Below are positions 34,910 to 44,389 of a stretch of 64,000 nt of DNA, piece by piece. The notes below the pieces were generated by a model. That model was not told where the DNA came from. It made no database searches and saw only the letters and a list, made by a program, of their open reading frames with translations. How positions within the stretch are numbered: position 1 is the stretch's first letter; every line of letters begins with the position of its first letter. Origin of the DNA: Euzebyella saccharophila (GTDB taxonomy: Bacteria; Bacteroidota; Bacteroidia; Flavobacteriales; Flavobacteriaceae); NCBI RefSeq assembly GCF_014855495.1, contig NZ_JACYFJ010000004.1:248001-312000 (forward strand), given 5' to 3'. Made by a program: the position numbers and the translations under genes.

Positions 34910-35107
34910 ATGGAAAATCAATATTGTAAAGTAGGACAGGTAACTCCCATTGAAGCTAACAGAAACGCTATCAATTTATTGGAGTACCAATATCAAAACT
35001 TCATAGAGAAGGCCAGTAATTTGGAATACACCGATGCCAAGCTGATAGAGTTTTTTGAGCAAAAGGCCCAGAAAATTCAAAAGCTATTGGAAAACATGGT
35101 AAAATAG
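34910..35107 (+). CDS. Small soluble protein of unknown function
   Basis: 65 residues, charged and helical (LIEFFEQKAQKIQKLLENMVK), opening MENQYCKVGQVTPIEANRN. I recall close relatives in many Flavobacteriaceae; none with a known function. It probably has its own promoter: TATATTTG lies 19 bases before the ATG. It ends two bases before the convergent pyrF. Confidence 0.65.
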   Translation: MENQYCKVGQVTPIEANRNAINLLEYQYQNFIEKASNLEYTDAKLIEFFEQKAQKIQKLLENMVK

Positions 35108-35109
35108 CA

Positions 35110-35928
35110 TCAATTGCTATCAAGCAAAACTGCCATCTGGTTTTGTAGTTTTTCCGCTTCTATTTTCGCGGCCTTGGCGAAATTTGCACTATCCGAAGCA
35201 TAGATAATTCCTCGTGAAGAATTGATGAGTAGCCCCACGTCTTTGGTCAAGCCATAGCGGCAAACCTCTTGCAAACTACCACCTTGTGCACCTACACCCG
35301 GGACCAAGAGAAAATTGTCCGGTATTATCTCCCTTATGGCCGTAAGATATTCGGCCTTAGTTGCACCTACTACGTACATTAAGTTTTTGGAATTCTCATA
35401 CGTCCTAGACGTTTTCAACACTTTCTTATACAATTCCGTACCATCAATGATTTGGGTTTGATAATCAAAAGCCCCTTCATTTGATGTTAGCGCCAAAAGT
35501 ATGGTATGCTTGCCTTGAAACGCTAAAAAGGGCTCCACGGAATCCTTACCCATATAGGGTGCAATGGTAATACTGTCAAAACTTAGTTCTTCAAAAAAGG
35601 CTTTGGCGTATCTGGTAGAGGTATTGCCAATATCACCTCTTTTAGCATCGGCAATAGTGAAAATCTCAGGATAATTTTTGTTCAGATAATCAATGGTTCG
35701 CTCCAAAGACTTCCAACCTTTTAACCCATAAGCTTCATAAAATGCAATATTTGGCTTATACGCTACGCAAAGTTGATGGGTAGCATCAATAATCGCCTTG
35801 TTAAACTCAAAAATTGGATCTTCTTCCTCCAATAAGTGTGATGGGATTTTTTCTAAATCGGTATCCAAACCAATACAGAGGAAAGACTTCTTTTTTCTAA
35901 TCTGGTCTACAAGCTGTTGGGTAGTCAA
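35110..35928 (-). CDS. pyrF: Orotidine 5'-phosphate decarboxylase (type 2)
   Basis: 272 residues. The catalytic motif [14 protein letters not shown] (Asp-Ala-Lys with the type 2 extension) is present, as are FLCIGLDTD near the N-terminus and VPGVGAQGG for phosphate binding. It makes UMP from OMP, the last step of pyrimidine synthesis. The start is TTG at 35928 (TTGACTACC); an in-frame TAG six bases upstream excludes a longer reading. Confidence 0.95.
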   Translation of the reverse strand: MTTQQLVDQIRKKKSFLCIGLDTDLEKIPSHLLEEEDPIFEFNKAIIDATHQLCVAYKPNIAFYEAYGLKGWKSLERTIDYLNKNYPEIFTIADAKRGDIGNTSTRYAKAFFEELSFDSITIAPYMGKDSVEPFLAFQGKHTILLALTSNEGAFDYQTQIIDGTELYKKVLKTSRTYENSKNLMYVVGATKAEYLTAIREIIPDNFLLVPGVGAQGGSLQEVCRYGLTKDVGLLINSSRGIIYASDSANFAKAAKIEAEKLQNQMAVLLDSN

Positions 35929-35969
35929 AACCTAATTTTTTTTTGAATTGCTGAAGTAAAAATTGAAAT

Positions 35970-37046
35970 TTAAAAAGTCTCTGAAGCCTCCCTTAGCTTT
36001 TCGGTATTTTCTACCAAACTAAGCTCGTCTATAATTTTTTGGATATCTCCGTCAATTATATTCTGCAGGTCATATAAGGTTAAACCAATACGATGATCTG
36101 TAACCCTTCCTTGAGGATAGTTATACGTTCTAATTTTTGCAGAACGGTCACCACTACTCACTTGGGAGTTTCTTTTGGCTGCGTCTTCCTCCTGTTTTTT
36201 GGCCAATTCAAGGTCATATAAACGGGAACGCAAAACCCTAAACGCCTTCTCCTTGTTCTTATGCTGCGATTTTTGGTCTTGACATTGTGCTACCAACCCT
36301 GTAGGGACGTGGGTTAAACGTACTGCTGAATAGGTAGTGTTCACGGACTGACCACCAGGCCCGGATGAACAGAAATAATCGATTCGGACATCCTTTGGGT
36401 CTATTTGAACATCAAAATCCTCCGCTTCAGGAAGCACCATTACAGTTGCAGCACTAGTGTGTACCCTGCCTTGGGTTTCCGTTTGTGGAACACGTTGCAC
36501 ACGGTGTACGCCGGCTTCAAATTTTAAGGTACCGTACACATCTTGTCCGGTAACTTCAAACTGAATTTCCTTGTACCCACCACTTGTACCCTCACTCAAA
36601 TCTATGACGTTGGTTTTCCAACCTTTGGATTCACAATACTTGGTATACATCCTAAAGAGATCTCCTGCAAAAATACTGGCCTCATCACCTCCGGTACCAG
36701 CCCTGATCTCTACTACTACATCTTTTGCATCTTCTGGGTCCTTAGGTATCAAAAGGAATTTAATTTCCTCTTCCAATTGTGGAAGTTTGCTTTTGGCCTC
36801 CTCCAACTGCATCTTGGCCATTTCCAACATTTCTGCATCACTGCCATCCGAAATAATTTCTTCGGCTTCCTCAATATTGCCGGTAATGGCAACGTATTCA
36901 TCTCGCTTTGCCACCAGTTCCTTAAGGTCTGCGTATTCCTTGGTCAGTTCTACATAGCGTTTTTGATCCGCAATAATATCAGGCTGAATTATAAGGTCTG
37001 ATACCTCATCAAAACGCTGCTTTACAATATTTAATTTATCTATCAT
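35970..37046 (-). CDS. prfA: Peptide chain release factor 1
   Basis: 358 residues from the ATG at 37046 ([12 protein letters not shown]). The GGQ motif in [17 protein letters not shown] sits in the peptidyl-tRNA hydrolysis domain; [17 protein letters not shown] and [10 protein letters not shown] are characteristic. It ends translation at UAA and UAG. The longer reading to 37091 has no homology support. Upstream of pyrF with a 42-base gap; the two may share a transcript. Confidence 0.96.
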   Translation of the reverse strand: MIDKLNIVKQRFDEVSDLIIQPDIIADQKRYVELTKEYADLKELVAKRDEYVAITGNIEEAEEIISDGSDAEMLEMAKMQLEEAKSKLPQLEEEIKFLLIPKDPEDAKDVVVEIRAGTGGDEASIFAGDLFRMYTKYCESKGWKTNVIDLSEGTSGGYKEIQFEVTGQDVYGTLKFEAGVHRVQRVPQTETQGRVHTSAATVMVLPEAEDFDVQIDPKDVRIDYFCSSGPGGQSVNTTYSAVRLTHVPTGLVAQCQDQKSQHKNKEKAFRVLRSRLYDLELAKKQEEDAAKRNSQVSSGDRSAKIRTYNYPQGRVTDHRIGLTLYDLQNIIDGDIQKIIDELSLVENTEKLREASETF

Positions 37047-37182
37047 ATGCTTGCCACAGTTGGACTGCGAATTTACGATAAATTTGCGCAAATTTAATCA
37101 GCATATTTACGAACCAAGATTATTTAAAAATTTGAGAAAAACTAATCAGTGGATCCAGGAGAGATAACCGAATGGATAGATA

Positions 37183-38178
37183 TTAGGGAGTCTTTTCCAA
37201 AAGAATACCGCTACTTTGGTAAACCTTGTTCTCACTATCGATCAAAACCACTTCAATACCACCAAGCTGACTAATTAGCTCCAAGCCTTCATCCTTGCCT
37301 AAAATATAGATAGCAGTGGCCAAGGCATCACACATTTCCGCAGTTTTAGCAAAAACAGTTACGCTGTTTACCCCAGAAGTTGGATAACCGGACCTAGGGT
37401 CAATTATGTGGCTGTATTTAACACCTTCATGAAAAAAATGTTTCTCATAATTTCCGGAGGTAGCTACGGAAGATTCCACCACCGGTAGCCAAGAAAAAAT
37501 TCTTTCGGCACTTAATGGGTTGGCTATTCCTATCAACCATTTTTCTCCGTTAGCCTTGGTACCCCAAGTAGTAAGGTCTCCCGCAGCATTTATAATACCG
37601 CCCACCACCTGCTTGGACACCAACAACTCCTTGGCCTTATCTGCGGCATAGCCTTTACCAATTGCACCAAAGGAGATTTTCATTCCCTTTTTAGCCAGAT
37701 ATACGGTCTGTTGCTTTGCATCTAAAACTATATGCCGGTAGCCTACTTTTGAAATGGAACTCTTCACTACGTCTGCAGAAGGCATTTCTTTCATGGTACC
37801 ATCAAACTTCCAAATGTTGTCCAAAGAAGCATAGGTAATATCAAAAGCACCATCTGTTAATTGTGATACCTGCACAGCTCTTTCTATTAAGGAAAATAAT
37901 TCCTGACTAACTTTTACGGGTTTTATACCTGCATTTTGATTGATAAAAGAAGTTTCGGAATCAGGATTCCATGAAGAAATAAGCGCCTCGATCCTTTCAA
38001 TTTCCGCAGCGGCCTCATCAATATTGATTAACCCAACATCTTCACTTGAAGCCACTACCGTAATATCAAACCTACTTCCCATAAGCTCCATGGCCTTATG
38101 AACAGTAACCATTTTATTGCTTTGAGCCCCTAGGAATAAGGTTAGGAAAAGTAATATGAATGATAAGCGAGCTTTCAT
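37183..38178 (-). CDS. apbE: FAD:protein FMN transferase ApbE
   Basis: 331 residues with a signal peptide (MKARLSFILLFLTLFLGAQ). Key features: MELMGSRFDITVV-like opening, ISFGAIGKGYAADKAKELL for FAD/Mg binding, GGIINAAGDL and IIDPRSGYPTSG. It links FMN from FAD to Thr/Ser of exported flavoproteins. Here it acts in the periplasm. The ATG overlaps the thioredoxin stop codon by one base, and a Rieske gene is third in the same operon, implying a joint redox role. No obvious flavin-acceptor gene is next to it. Confidence 0.93.
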   Translation of the reverse strand: MKARLSFILLFLTLFLGAQSNKMVTVHKAMELMGSRFDITVVASSEDVGLINIDEAAAEIERIEALISSWNPDSETSFINQNAGIKPVKVSQELFSLIERAVQVSQLTDGAFDITYASLDNIWKFDGTMKEMPSADVVKSSISKVGYRHIVLDAKQQTVYLAKKGMKISFGAIGKGYAADKAKELLVSKQVVGGIINAAGDLTTWGTKANGEKWLIGIANPLSAERIFSWLPVVESSVATSGNYEKHFFHEGVKYSHIIDPRSGYPTSGVNSVTVFAKTAEMCDALATAIYILGKDEGLELISQLGGIEVVLIDSENKVYQSSGILLEKTP

Positions 38179-38609
38179 TATTGCAATTTCTTAATATCGG
38201 AAATATATTCTTGAGGTGATACATTTTTGTACCCCAGATTCCCAAGGGAATTACCCTCATTATCTATAAGTACTACCAGCGGGAAAAAACCTCGGGGATT
38301 AAATCTCTCTGCCAGTTCCTCATTCTTTTGTTCAATTTCCCTGGTAAGTTTATTCGCTTTCTTCCTAGGAAAATCAGCCTTATATAAAACCAAATTCTCC
38401 TTGGAGTAGCCTATAAATTCCTTAGATTGCCATATTTGACGGTCGAGTTTAATACAGGGTGCACACCAATCCGACCCAGCAAAAACTAACATTAAGGGTA
38501 CACTTTTTTGGGTAGCCAATTCAGAGCTTTTTTCAAAAGTAGTTTGCCATTCTTGCGAAAAAACAAGAGCGGAAACCAAAAAAGTGAATATGGTGAAAAT
38601 GTGCTTCAT
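38178..38609 (-). CDS. Exported thioredoxin-family protein
   Basis: 143 residues with a signal peptide (MKHIFTIFTFLVSALVFSQ). The redox site is WCAPC in AGSDWCAPCIKLD, followed by the cis-proline region (RGFFPLVVLID). It is a periplasmic thiol oxidoreductase of the thioredoxin-fold type; WCAPC suggests a reducing role. It lies between the Rieske and apbE genes (29-base gap and one-base overlap). Confidence 0.88.
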   Translation of the reverse strand: MKHIFTIFTFLVSALVFSQEWQTTFEKSSELATQKSVPLMLVFAGSDWCAPCIKLDRQIWQSKEFIGYSKENLVLYKADFPRKKANKLTREIEQKNEELAERFNPRGFFPLVVLIDNEGNSLGNLGYKNVSPQEYISDIKKLQ

Positions 38610-38638
38610 GATTTATCTATAGTCAAAATCATGCCAAA

Positions 38639-39094
38639 TTATTCAAAGACGCGAAGAGTGCTTCCGTCCAATTCTGTTTTAAAAATCTTCAAAGGTCTGG
38701 GAGTGCTACTATCAACTTGGTTTATAGGAGAACCATCTTGCTCAAATTGGGAACCATGAACATCACAGTAAAAAATACCGCCATTTTGAGAAACAAAGCG
38801 CACCTCATTATAACCTTGATGGCTACATACTTGACTTGCGGCTACATATTCTCCTTCCAAATTGCGAGCCACTACTACATCATCTTTAAGGATATAACCT
38901 CCGTTCTCGGCCAAGGCTGCATTTTCAGAAGCTTGTAAATCCAATGAAAAGTCCACCCCTACCGGAACCTCCAAATTACCTTCCTCTTGTTGAGCCTCCC
39001 CACCATCATCACTTGAACATCCTTGAACGCAAGGAAAAATGACCGCAAATGCCGCAGCAGAACCAATACTCCTAAGAAACTGTTTTCTTTCCAT
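38639..39094 (-). CDS. Rieske [2Fe-2S] lipoprotein
   Basis: 151 residues. The cluster ligands are CSH (first Cys-x-His) in SQVCSHQGYN and CDVH (second) in GIFYCDVHGSQF. A signal with Cys in CVQGCSS suggests a lipid-anchored, periplasm-facing protein. It lacks the twin-arginine pair expected if the cluster were inserted in the cytoplasm, although ERKQFLRSIG resembles a weak Tat motif. First gene of an operon with thioredoxin and apbE. Confidence 0.88.
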   Translation of the reverse strand: MERKQFLRSIGSAAAFAVIFPCVQGCSSDDGGEAQQEEGNLEVPVGVDFSLDLQASENAALAENGGYILKDDVVVARNLEGEYVAASQVCSHQGYNEVRFVSQNGGIFYCDVHGSQFEQDGSPINQVDSSTPRPLKIFKTELDGSTLRVFE

Positions 39095-39148
39095 AACAAA
39101 ACAATACTTTATATAAAGAAAACGGGAATATGGCGGTAATCGTATGCT

Positions 39149-40330
39149 CTAATATACAAACTGGCCATAAGGACTGGAGATAGTCAATTGCTTTTTGTCC
39201 CCAGCTTCTACCCTACCTACCACTTGGGCATCTACACCAAAACTATTTGAAATACCGATTAATTTTTCAGCATTTTCAGGACTGGTATAAATTTCAAGAC
39301 GGTGACCACAATTAAAAACTTGGTACATCTCTTTCCAATCTGTTTTGGATTGCTCCTGAATCATTTTAAATAAAGGAGGAACTTCAAAAAGATTATCCTT
39401 TACAACATGAAGACCTTCTCCCAAGAAATGAAGAATTTTTGTCTGTGCTCCTCCGCTACAGTGTACCATTCCGTGAATTTCCTTAGCCGTAAATTGTTGA
39501 AGTATTTTTTTTACGATAGGCGCATACGTACGGGTAGGTGAAAGTACGAGCTTACCCGCATCCAATTCCACACCGTCAACTGCATCCGTTAGTTTTACAC
39601 CACCTGAATACACCAATTCTTCAGGAACGGAAGCATCATAACTTTCCGGGTATTTTTTGGCCAAATATTTGGAGAAAACATCGTGTCTTGCAGAAGTGAG
39701 TCCGTTACTACCCATACCACCATTGTATTCCGTTTCATAATCTGCCCTACCAAAAGACGCCAATCCAACAATAACATCTCCTTTTTGGATATTGGCATTA
39801 TCAATCACATCACTGCGCTTCATCCTGGCGGTAACGGTAGAATCTACAATAATGGTCCGCACCAAATCCCCAACATCAGCGGTTTCCCCACCTGTTGAAT
39901 GTATGATTATTCCATGATTTTTTAAATCACTTATCAATTCTTCGGTCCCATTAATAATGGCAGAAATAACCTCCCCAGGAATCAAGTTTTTATTTCGCCC
40001 TATAGTAGATGAAAGCATAATATTATCCGTAGCACCCACACAGATCAAATCATCAATGTTCATGACCAAGGCATCTTGCGCTATACCTTTCCAGACAGAT
40101 ACATCACCAGTCTCTTTCCAGTACATATAGGCAAGAGAAGATTTAGTTCCAGCACCATCAGCATGCATAACCAAACAATAGTCCTCATCGTTCGTTAGAT
40201 AGTCGGGCACTATTTTGCAAAAAGCTTTTGGAAAAAGGCCTTTGTCAATATTTTTTATGGCGTTATGCACATCTTCTTTGGAAGCCGAGACACCTCTCTG
40301 GCTATATCTTTCACTTGCGGACGAACTCAT
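39149..40330 (-). CDS. purM: Phosphoribosylformylglycinamidine cyclo-ligase (AIR synthetase)
   Basis: About 393 residues from the ATG at 40330 (MSSSASERYSQRGVSASKEDV). The PurM-type ATP-grasp-like N-domain (ADGAGTKSSLAYMY, IAQDALVMNIDDLICVGA) and C-domain are present. It is longer than E. coli PurM (345). It forms AIR from FGAM, step five of purine synthesis. A minus-strand TATTTTTG element (40351-40358) gives a leader of about 15 bases. Confidence 0.9.
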   Translation of the reverse strand: MSSSASERYSQRGVSASKEDVHNAIKNIDKGLFPKAFCKIVPDYLTNDEDYCLVMHADGAGTKSSLAYMYWKETGDVSVWKGIAQDALVMNIDDLICVGATDNIMLSSTIGRNKNLIPGEVISAIINGTEELISDLKNHGIIIHSTGGETADVGDLVRTIIVDSTVTARMKRSDVIDNANIQKGDVIVGLASFGRADYETEYNGGMGSNGLTSARHDVFSKYLAKKYPESYDASVPEELVYSGGVKLTDAVDGVELDAGKLVLSPTRTYAPIVKKILQQFTAKEIHGMVHCSGGAQTKILHFLGEGLHVVKDNLFEVPPLFKMIQEQSKTDWKEMYQVFNCGHRLEIYTSPENAEKLIGISNSFGVDAQVVGRVEAGDKKQLTISSPYGQFVY

Positions 40331-40350
40331 TTTCAACGATTGGTTTGTGG

Positions 40351-40358
40351 CAAAAATA
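40351..40358 (-). promoter_or_regulatory. -7 element of purM
   Basis: Minus-strand TATTTTTG fits TAnnTTTG, 20 bases ahead of the purM ATG. Confidence 0.45.
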
Positions 40359-40434
40359 AGGTATTCACGTCATAAACCTTAAATAACCTTTAAAGTTTAG
40401 TACCATACCTAATTTTTCTTAATAAACTGAATTC

Positions 40435-42621
40435 TTATTTAATAAAAAGGAGCTCCCGATATTTTGTTAAAGGCCACAATTGATCATCTACCAATTGTTC
40501 CAAGTTATCACAATGCCCACGTATTTCTAAAAAATACGGTAAGACATTATCACAGTAAGTGGATGCTTTTTTATGGGTATCCGCTTGTTTATCGGCACGG
40601 GCAATAGCAGCTTTCATTGCATCGGTCTTTTTCTTTAGCTCGGCCAAATTCTCACCAATATTTTCAATGATGCTAGCGGTAGTATCTGAAAGTCCTTTAT
40701 GCGCGGCACCGTAAATTTCCTTTAATCCTATAACATTTTTGATCAATCTACTTTGGTATTCCACTGCAGCGGGAATTACCTGGTTATAGACCATATCTAT
40801 TAGCACCCTGCCTTCAATTTGCACATGCATTATATAAGCCTCCAGTTCTACTTCCTGTCTTGCTTTTATTTCGGTTTCACTCAAAACACCAGTGGCCTGA
40901 AACAGATTAAGGCTCTCCGCAGATGTAAGCACTTTTAAAGCATCCGGTGTATTTTTATTATTGCTAAGCTTTCTTCTTTTAGCCTCCTTTTCCCAATCCA
41001 CACTATAGCCATCACCATCAAAACGAATACGTTTGGATGTTTTAATATATTCCCTAAGAACATTGAAAACGGCCTCATCCTTTTTTAGACTTTTCTTGTC
41101 GATAAGAGCATCTACCTCCTTTTTAAAATCGCGGAGTTGTTTGGCAACAATGGTATTCAAAATAGTCATAGGCTTGGCACAATTGGTCTTAGAACCTACA
41201 CCACGCATCTCAAATTTATTTCCGGTAAACGCAAAGGGAGATGTTCTATTACGATCCGTATTGTCCAGTAAAATCTCTGGAATTTTCCCTACTACGTTCA
41301 ATTTAAGTTCCGTTTTTTCCTCTGGGGACAATTTACCTTTGGTAACCCCTTCCAGTTCATCAAGAACATTGCCTAGCTGTGAACCGATAAAAATGGAAAT
41401 AATGGCCGGTGGGGCCTCGTTGGTCCCTAAGCGATGGTCATTACTTGCCGAAGCTATTGAAGACCTTAACAATTCCTCATAATTATCAACCGCCTTTATG
41501 GTGTTAACAAAAAAGGTCAAGAATTGTAGGTTCTTCATTGGGGTGGACCCAGGGCTCAGCAAATTAACACCGGTATCCGTAGTCAAGGACCAATTGTTGT
41601 GCTTTCCGGAACCATTAATTCCTTCAAAAGGCTTTTCATGAAACAACACCTTAAAATTATGCTTGGCGGCCACCTTGTCCATCACGTCCATCAATAAAAG
41701 GTTATGGTCTACGGCAAGATTAGCTTCTTCAAAAACTGGTGCGAGCTCAAACTGATTGGGAGCCACCTCATTATGCCTAGTTTTTACGGGGATACCCAAC
41801 ACCAAGCACTCCCGCTCCAATTCTTTCATAAAAGCAATGGCCCTATTAGGTATGACCCCAAAATAATGATCATCTAACTGCTGGCCTTTGGCCGCAGCAT
41901 TACCAATTAAGGTACGACCGGTTAAACTAATATCGGTTCTTGAATTGGCCAGGGCCCTGTCTATCAAAAAATATTCTTGCTCCCATCCCAAGGTGGCGCT
42001 CACTTTCACTACATTTTTGTCAAAATACTTTGCAACTCCAGTAGCCGCCTCATCAATAGCATTCAATGCCCTTAGCAGCGGAGTCTTATTATCCAAGGCC
42101 TCACCTGTATATGAAACAAAAACAGTAGGAATACAGAGTGTTGTACCGTAAACAAAAGCTGGGCTGGTAGGATCCCACGCCGTATACCCCCTCGCTTCAA
42201 ACGTATTTCTAATACCGCCACTGGGAAAACTGGAGGCATCCGGTTCTTGTTGTACCAATTGCGCCCCGCCGAATTTCTCCAAGGCCCTACCACCATCCAA
42301 CAGATCAAAAAAGGCATCATGCTTTTCCGCAGTAGCACCCGTTAAAGGTTGAAACCAATGGGTGTAGTGGGTTGCACCCATGGTTATGGCCCATCCTTTC
42401 ATAGCTTCGGCAACTTGATCAGCTATTTTTCTATTGATTTTTGAACCTGATAAAATAGCGTTTCTCACGCTATCCAAAGCATCTTTGGTAAGATACTGTA
42501 GCATGCGCTCATCATTAAAGACATTGGATGCAAATATCTCTGACCGTCTACCTGCATCTTCCACAGGTAGAGGGGTTCTTTTCTGACTTTCCAAAATAGC
42601 ATCAAATCGCAATCTAGACAT
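40435..42621 (-). CDS. glnN: Glutamine synthetase type III
   Basis: 728 residues, the long type III length. Recognisable features include FPSGGIRNTFEARGYTAWDP, GWEQEYFLID for metal binding, TRHNEVAPNQFELAP, the HEKPFEGINGSGKHNNWSL loop and NDHRLGTNEAPPAIIS. The C-terminal region is helical. It makes glutamine from glutamate, ammonia and ATP in dodecamers in the known family. It is divergent from a type II enzyme gene; the 214-base spacer holds promoter elements for both and two operator-like inverted repeats. Confidence 0.96.
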   Translation of the reverse strand: MSRLRFDAILESQKRTPLPVEDAGRRSEIFASNVFNDERMLQYLTKDALDSVRNAILSGSKINRKIADQVAEAMKGWAITMGATHYTHWFQPLTGATAEKHDAFFDLLDGGRALEKFGGAQLVQQEPDASSFPSGGIRNTFEARGYTAWDPTSPAFVYGTTLCIPTVFVSYTGEALDNKTPLLRALNAIDEAATGVAKYFDKNVVKVSATLGWEQEYFLIDRALANSRTDISLTGRTLIGNAAAKGQQLDDHYFGVIPNRAIAFMKELERECLVLGIPVKTRHNEVAPNQFELAPVFEEANLAVDHNLLLMDVMDKVAAKHNFKVLFHEKPFEGINGSGKHNNWSLTTDTGVNLLSPGSTPMKNLQFLTFFVNTIKAVDNYEELLRSSIASASNDHRLGTNEAPPAIISIFIGSQLGNVLDELEGVTKGKLSPEEKTELKLNVVGKIPEILLDNTDRNRTSPFAFTGNKFEMRGVGSKTNCAKPMTILNTIVAKQLRDFKKEVDALIDKKSLKKDEAVFNVLREYIKTSKRIRFDGDGYSVDWEKEAKRRKLSNNKNTPDALKVLTSAESLNLFQATGVLSETEIKARQEVELEAYIMHVQIEGRVLIDMVYNQVIPAAVEYQSRLIKNVIGLKEIYGAAHKGLSDTTASIIENIGENLAELKKKTDAMKAAIARADKQADTHKKASTYCDNVLPYFLEIRGHCDNLEQLVDDQLWPLTKYRELLFIK

Positions 42622-42643
42622 AAGGACTTATTTAAACAGTGCG

Positions 42644-42651
42644 CAAAATTA
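42644..42651 (-). promoter_or_regulatory. -7 element of glnN
   Basis: Minus-strand TAATTTTG fits TAnnTTTG, 23 bases ahead of the glnN ATG; transcription would begin near 42638. Confidence 0.5.
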
Positions 42652-42701
42652 CCAATTAAGGATTTAATAATAAAAAGGATATATAATCCATATTATTTAA
42701 A

Positions 42702-42725
42702 ATACCCCTCACAAAAAAGGGGTAT
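42702..42725. promoter_or_regulatory. Candidate nitrogen-control operator, copy 1
   Basis: ATACCCC, ten bases, GGGGTAT: a perfect seven-base inverted repeat. Its centre lies about 76 bases before the predicted glnN start and about 89 bases before the predicted type II glutamine synthetase start. No T-run follows, so it is not a terminator. Confidence 0.55.
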
Positions 42726-42752
42726 CATAAATTTTATTCAATTTTTAGATAT

Positions 42753-42776
42753 TTACCCCCTGTAAAAATAGGATAT
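42753..42776. promoter_or_regulatory. Candidate nitrogen-control operator, copy 2 (degenerate)
   Basis: TTACCCC, ten bases, AGGATAT: 11 of 14 bases match copy 1 with identical spacing. Its start is 51 bases from that of copy 1, about five helical turns, so both would face the same side of the DNA. Confidence 0.45.
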
Positions 42777-42790
42777 GTCTTCAAAAAATC

Positions 42791-42798
42791 TATTTTTG
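42791..42798 (+). promoter_or_regulatory. -7 element of the type II glutamine synthetase gene
   Basis: TATTTTTG fits TAnnTTTG; transcription would begin near 42803, leaving a 33-base leader. No -24/-12 sigma-54 promoter (GG-N10-GC) is evident. Confidence 0.5.
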
Positions 42799-42835
42799 TT
42801 AGTCTGAAAATTAAAAAATTTAACTTCCAAAGATT

Positions 42836-43852
42836 ATGAGCAAAACAAAATTGGAGTATATCTGGCTAGATGGATACTTCCCCACGCAGAACATGAGAAG
42901 CAAAACCAAAGTAGTAAATGATTTTGGCGGAACCTTGGAAGACTGCCCAATGTGGTCTTTTGACGGAAGTTCAACCAAACAAGCCGAGGGTGGTTCTTCT
43001 GATTGTTTGTTAAAACCAGTTGCTATTTTCCCAGACCCAGTTAGAAAGGATGCTTTTCTGGTAATGACCGAAGTATTGAACGCCGATGGTACTCCCCACC
43101 CTTCTAACGGTAGGGCTACTATTGACGATGACGATAATGATTTCTGGTTCGGTTTTGAACAAGAATACTTTATCATGGATACAGTAACCGACCTTCCATT
43201 AGGCTTCCCAAGAGGTGGATATCCTGCCCCTCAAGGAATGTACTACTGCTCCGTAGGAGGAAAAAACACTCATGGTCGCCATATTGTTGAAGAACATGCA
43301 GATATGTGTATAGCTGCAGGTATCAACTTTGAAGGAATCAACCAAGAGGTTGCTTGCGGACAATGGGAATTTCAATTGTTTGCCAAAGGTGCAAAATTAG
43401 CCGGAGATGAGCTTTGGGTTGCCCGTTATTTGTTAGATAGATTAACAGAGCAATATGGTTATTACATTGAGTATCACCCAAAACCATTAGGTAAGGACAT
43501 GGACTGGAACGGTTCTGGTATGCATGCCAACTTCTCTAACACTACTTTAAGAACTGCCGGTTCTAAGGAAGTTTATGAGAAAATTTGTGAAGCATTTAGA
43601 CCTGTAGTTAAAGAGCACATCGAAGTTTACGGTGAGTTTAACGACCAACGCTTAACCGGTGACCACGAAACACAGTCTATCAATGAATTCTCATTTGGTA
43701 TTTCTGACCGTGGAGCTTCTATCCGTATTCCTATCGCAACTGTAGAGAGCGGTTGGAAAGGTTGGTTGGAAGACAGAAGACCAGCTTCTAACGGTGATCC
43801 ATATAAAATTGCTGGTAGAATCGTTAAGACCGTAAAGTCTGCTAACGTATAA
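42836..43852 (+). CDS. glnII: Glutamine synthetase type II (eukaryote-like)
   Basis: 338 residues, close to the 340-370 of type II enzymes. Features: EYIWLDGYFPTQNMRSKT in the beta-grasp domain, MWSFDGSSTKQAEG for ATP binding, GFEQEYFIMD metal ligands, HGRHIVEEHADMC, GKDMDWNGSGMHANFSN, and DRGASIRIP. It produces glutamine in the cytoplasm; in the family it forms decamers. Having both this and the type III enzyme divergently encoded suggests conditional use of the two. A bidirectional terminator follows. Confidence 0.95.
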   Translation: MSKTKLEYIWLDGYFPTQNMRSKTKVVNDFGGTLEDCPMWSFDGSSTKQAEGGSSDCLLKPVAIFPDPVRKDAFLVMTEVLNADGTPHPSNGRATIDDDDNDFWFGFEQEYFIMDTVTDLPLGFPRGGYPAPQGMYYCSVGGKNTHGRHIVEEHADMCIAAGINFEGINQEVACGQWEFQLFAKGAKLAGDELWVARYLLDRLTEQYGYYIEYHPKPLGKDMDWNGSGMHANFSNTTLRTAGSKEVYEKICEAFRPVVKEHIEVYGEFNDQRLTGDHETQSINEFSFGISDRGASIRIPIATVESGWKGWLEDRRPASNGDPYKIAGRIVKTVKSANV

Positions 43853-43882
43853 TCGAAAAGATTAATTGTTGACATAATACGT

Positions 43883-43916
43883 AAAAACGCCCTGATTTGT
43901 TCAGGGCGTTTTTTAT
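43883..43916. terminator. Bidirectional terminator after the type II glutamine synthetase gene
   Basis: AACGCCCTGA / TCAGGGCGTT with a five-base loop, A-run on the left and T-run on the right; it serves both convergent genes. Confidence 0.93.
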
Positions 43917-44290
43917 TTCTTAAGTGAATTTTCCTCCAGAGGCTTTAAAGGTGTGTTCATCCAATAGCCACCAATATCTGGAAATAGTACAAGCGGCTGT
44001 TCTTTATCAAAGAATGGCTTGTCCTTCTTCATGAGCAATTCTTGTGAAGGAATAATAAAACCCATTTGCGTTTCTTGCACGAAGAACTCCCTAAATTGGT
44101 TGTATTCTTCCAATTTTCCCTCGTTTATAACATTACCGAATTCATCGAGAATACCACCTACATCAAATTGAAAATTTTCCCCATTTACATTACCATTAGC
44201 TATTTGTCCACCATTAAGACTATCCACCATTTTGTTCCATTCCTCATCTTTAACTTCCAGAAAGACCAAAACGCTTTTCTTTAATACCAT
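43913..44290 (-). CDS. Unrecognised small acidic protein
   Basis: 125 residues, no signal or membrane segment. It contains an Asn-rich stretch (NGGQIANGNVNGENF) and the C-terminal MNTPLKPLEENSLKK. No family recognised. The frame is intact and ends at the shared terminator. Monocistronic. Confidence 0.55.
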   Translation of the reverse strand: MVLKKSVLVFLEVKDEEWNKMVDSLNGGQIANGNVNGENFQFDVGGILDEFGNVINEGKLEEYNQFREFFVQETQMGFIIPSQELLMKKDKPFFDKEQPLVLFPDIGGYWMNTPLKPLEENSLKK

Positions 44291-44389
44291 TAGATAATCA
44301 ATTTTTAACCTGACCCCTAAATATTTAAGGCTATAGCTCGACTTTTTATGTGTTTTGACTTCTGGATTTAAATTATTATTGAATTTAAT

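Noticed and set aside
42702-42725. Inverted repeat as terminator
   Set aside because: No T-run, and it lies between two divergent promoters; an operator fits better.
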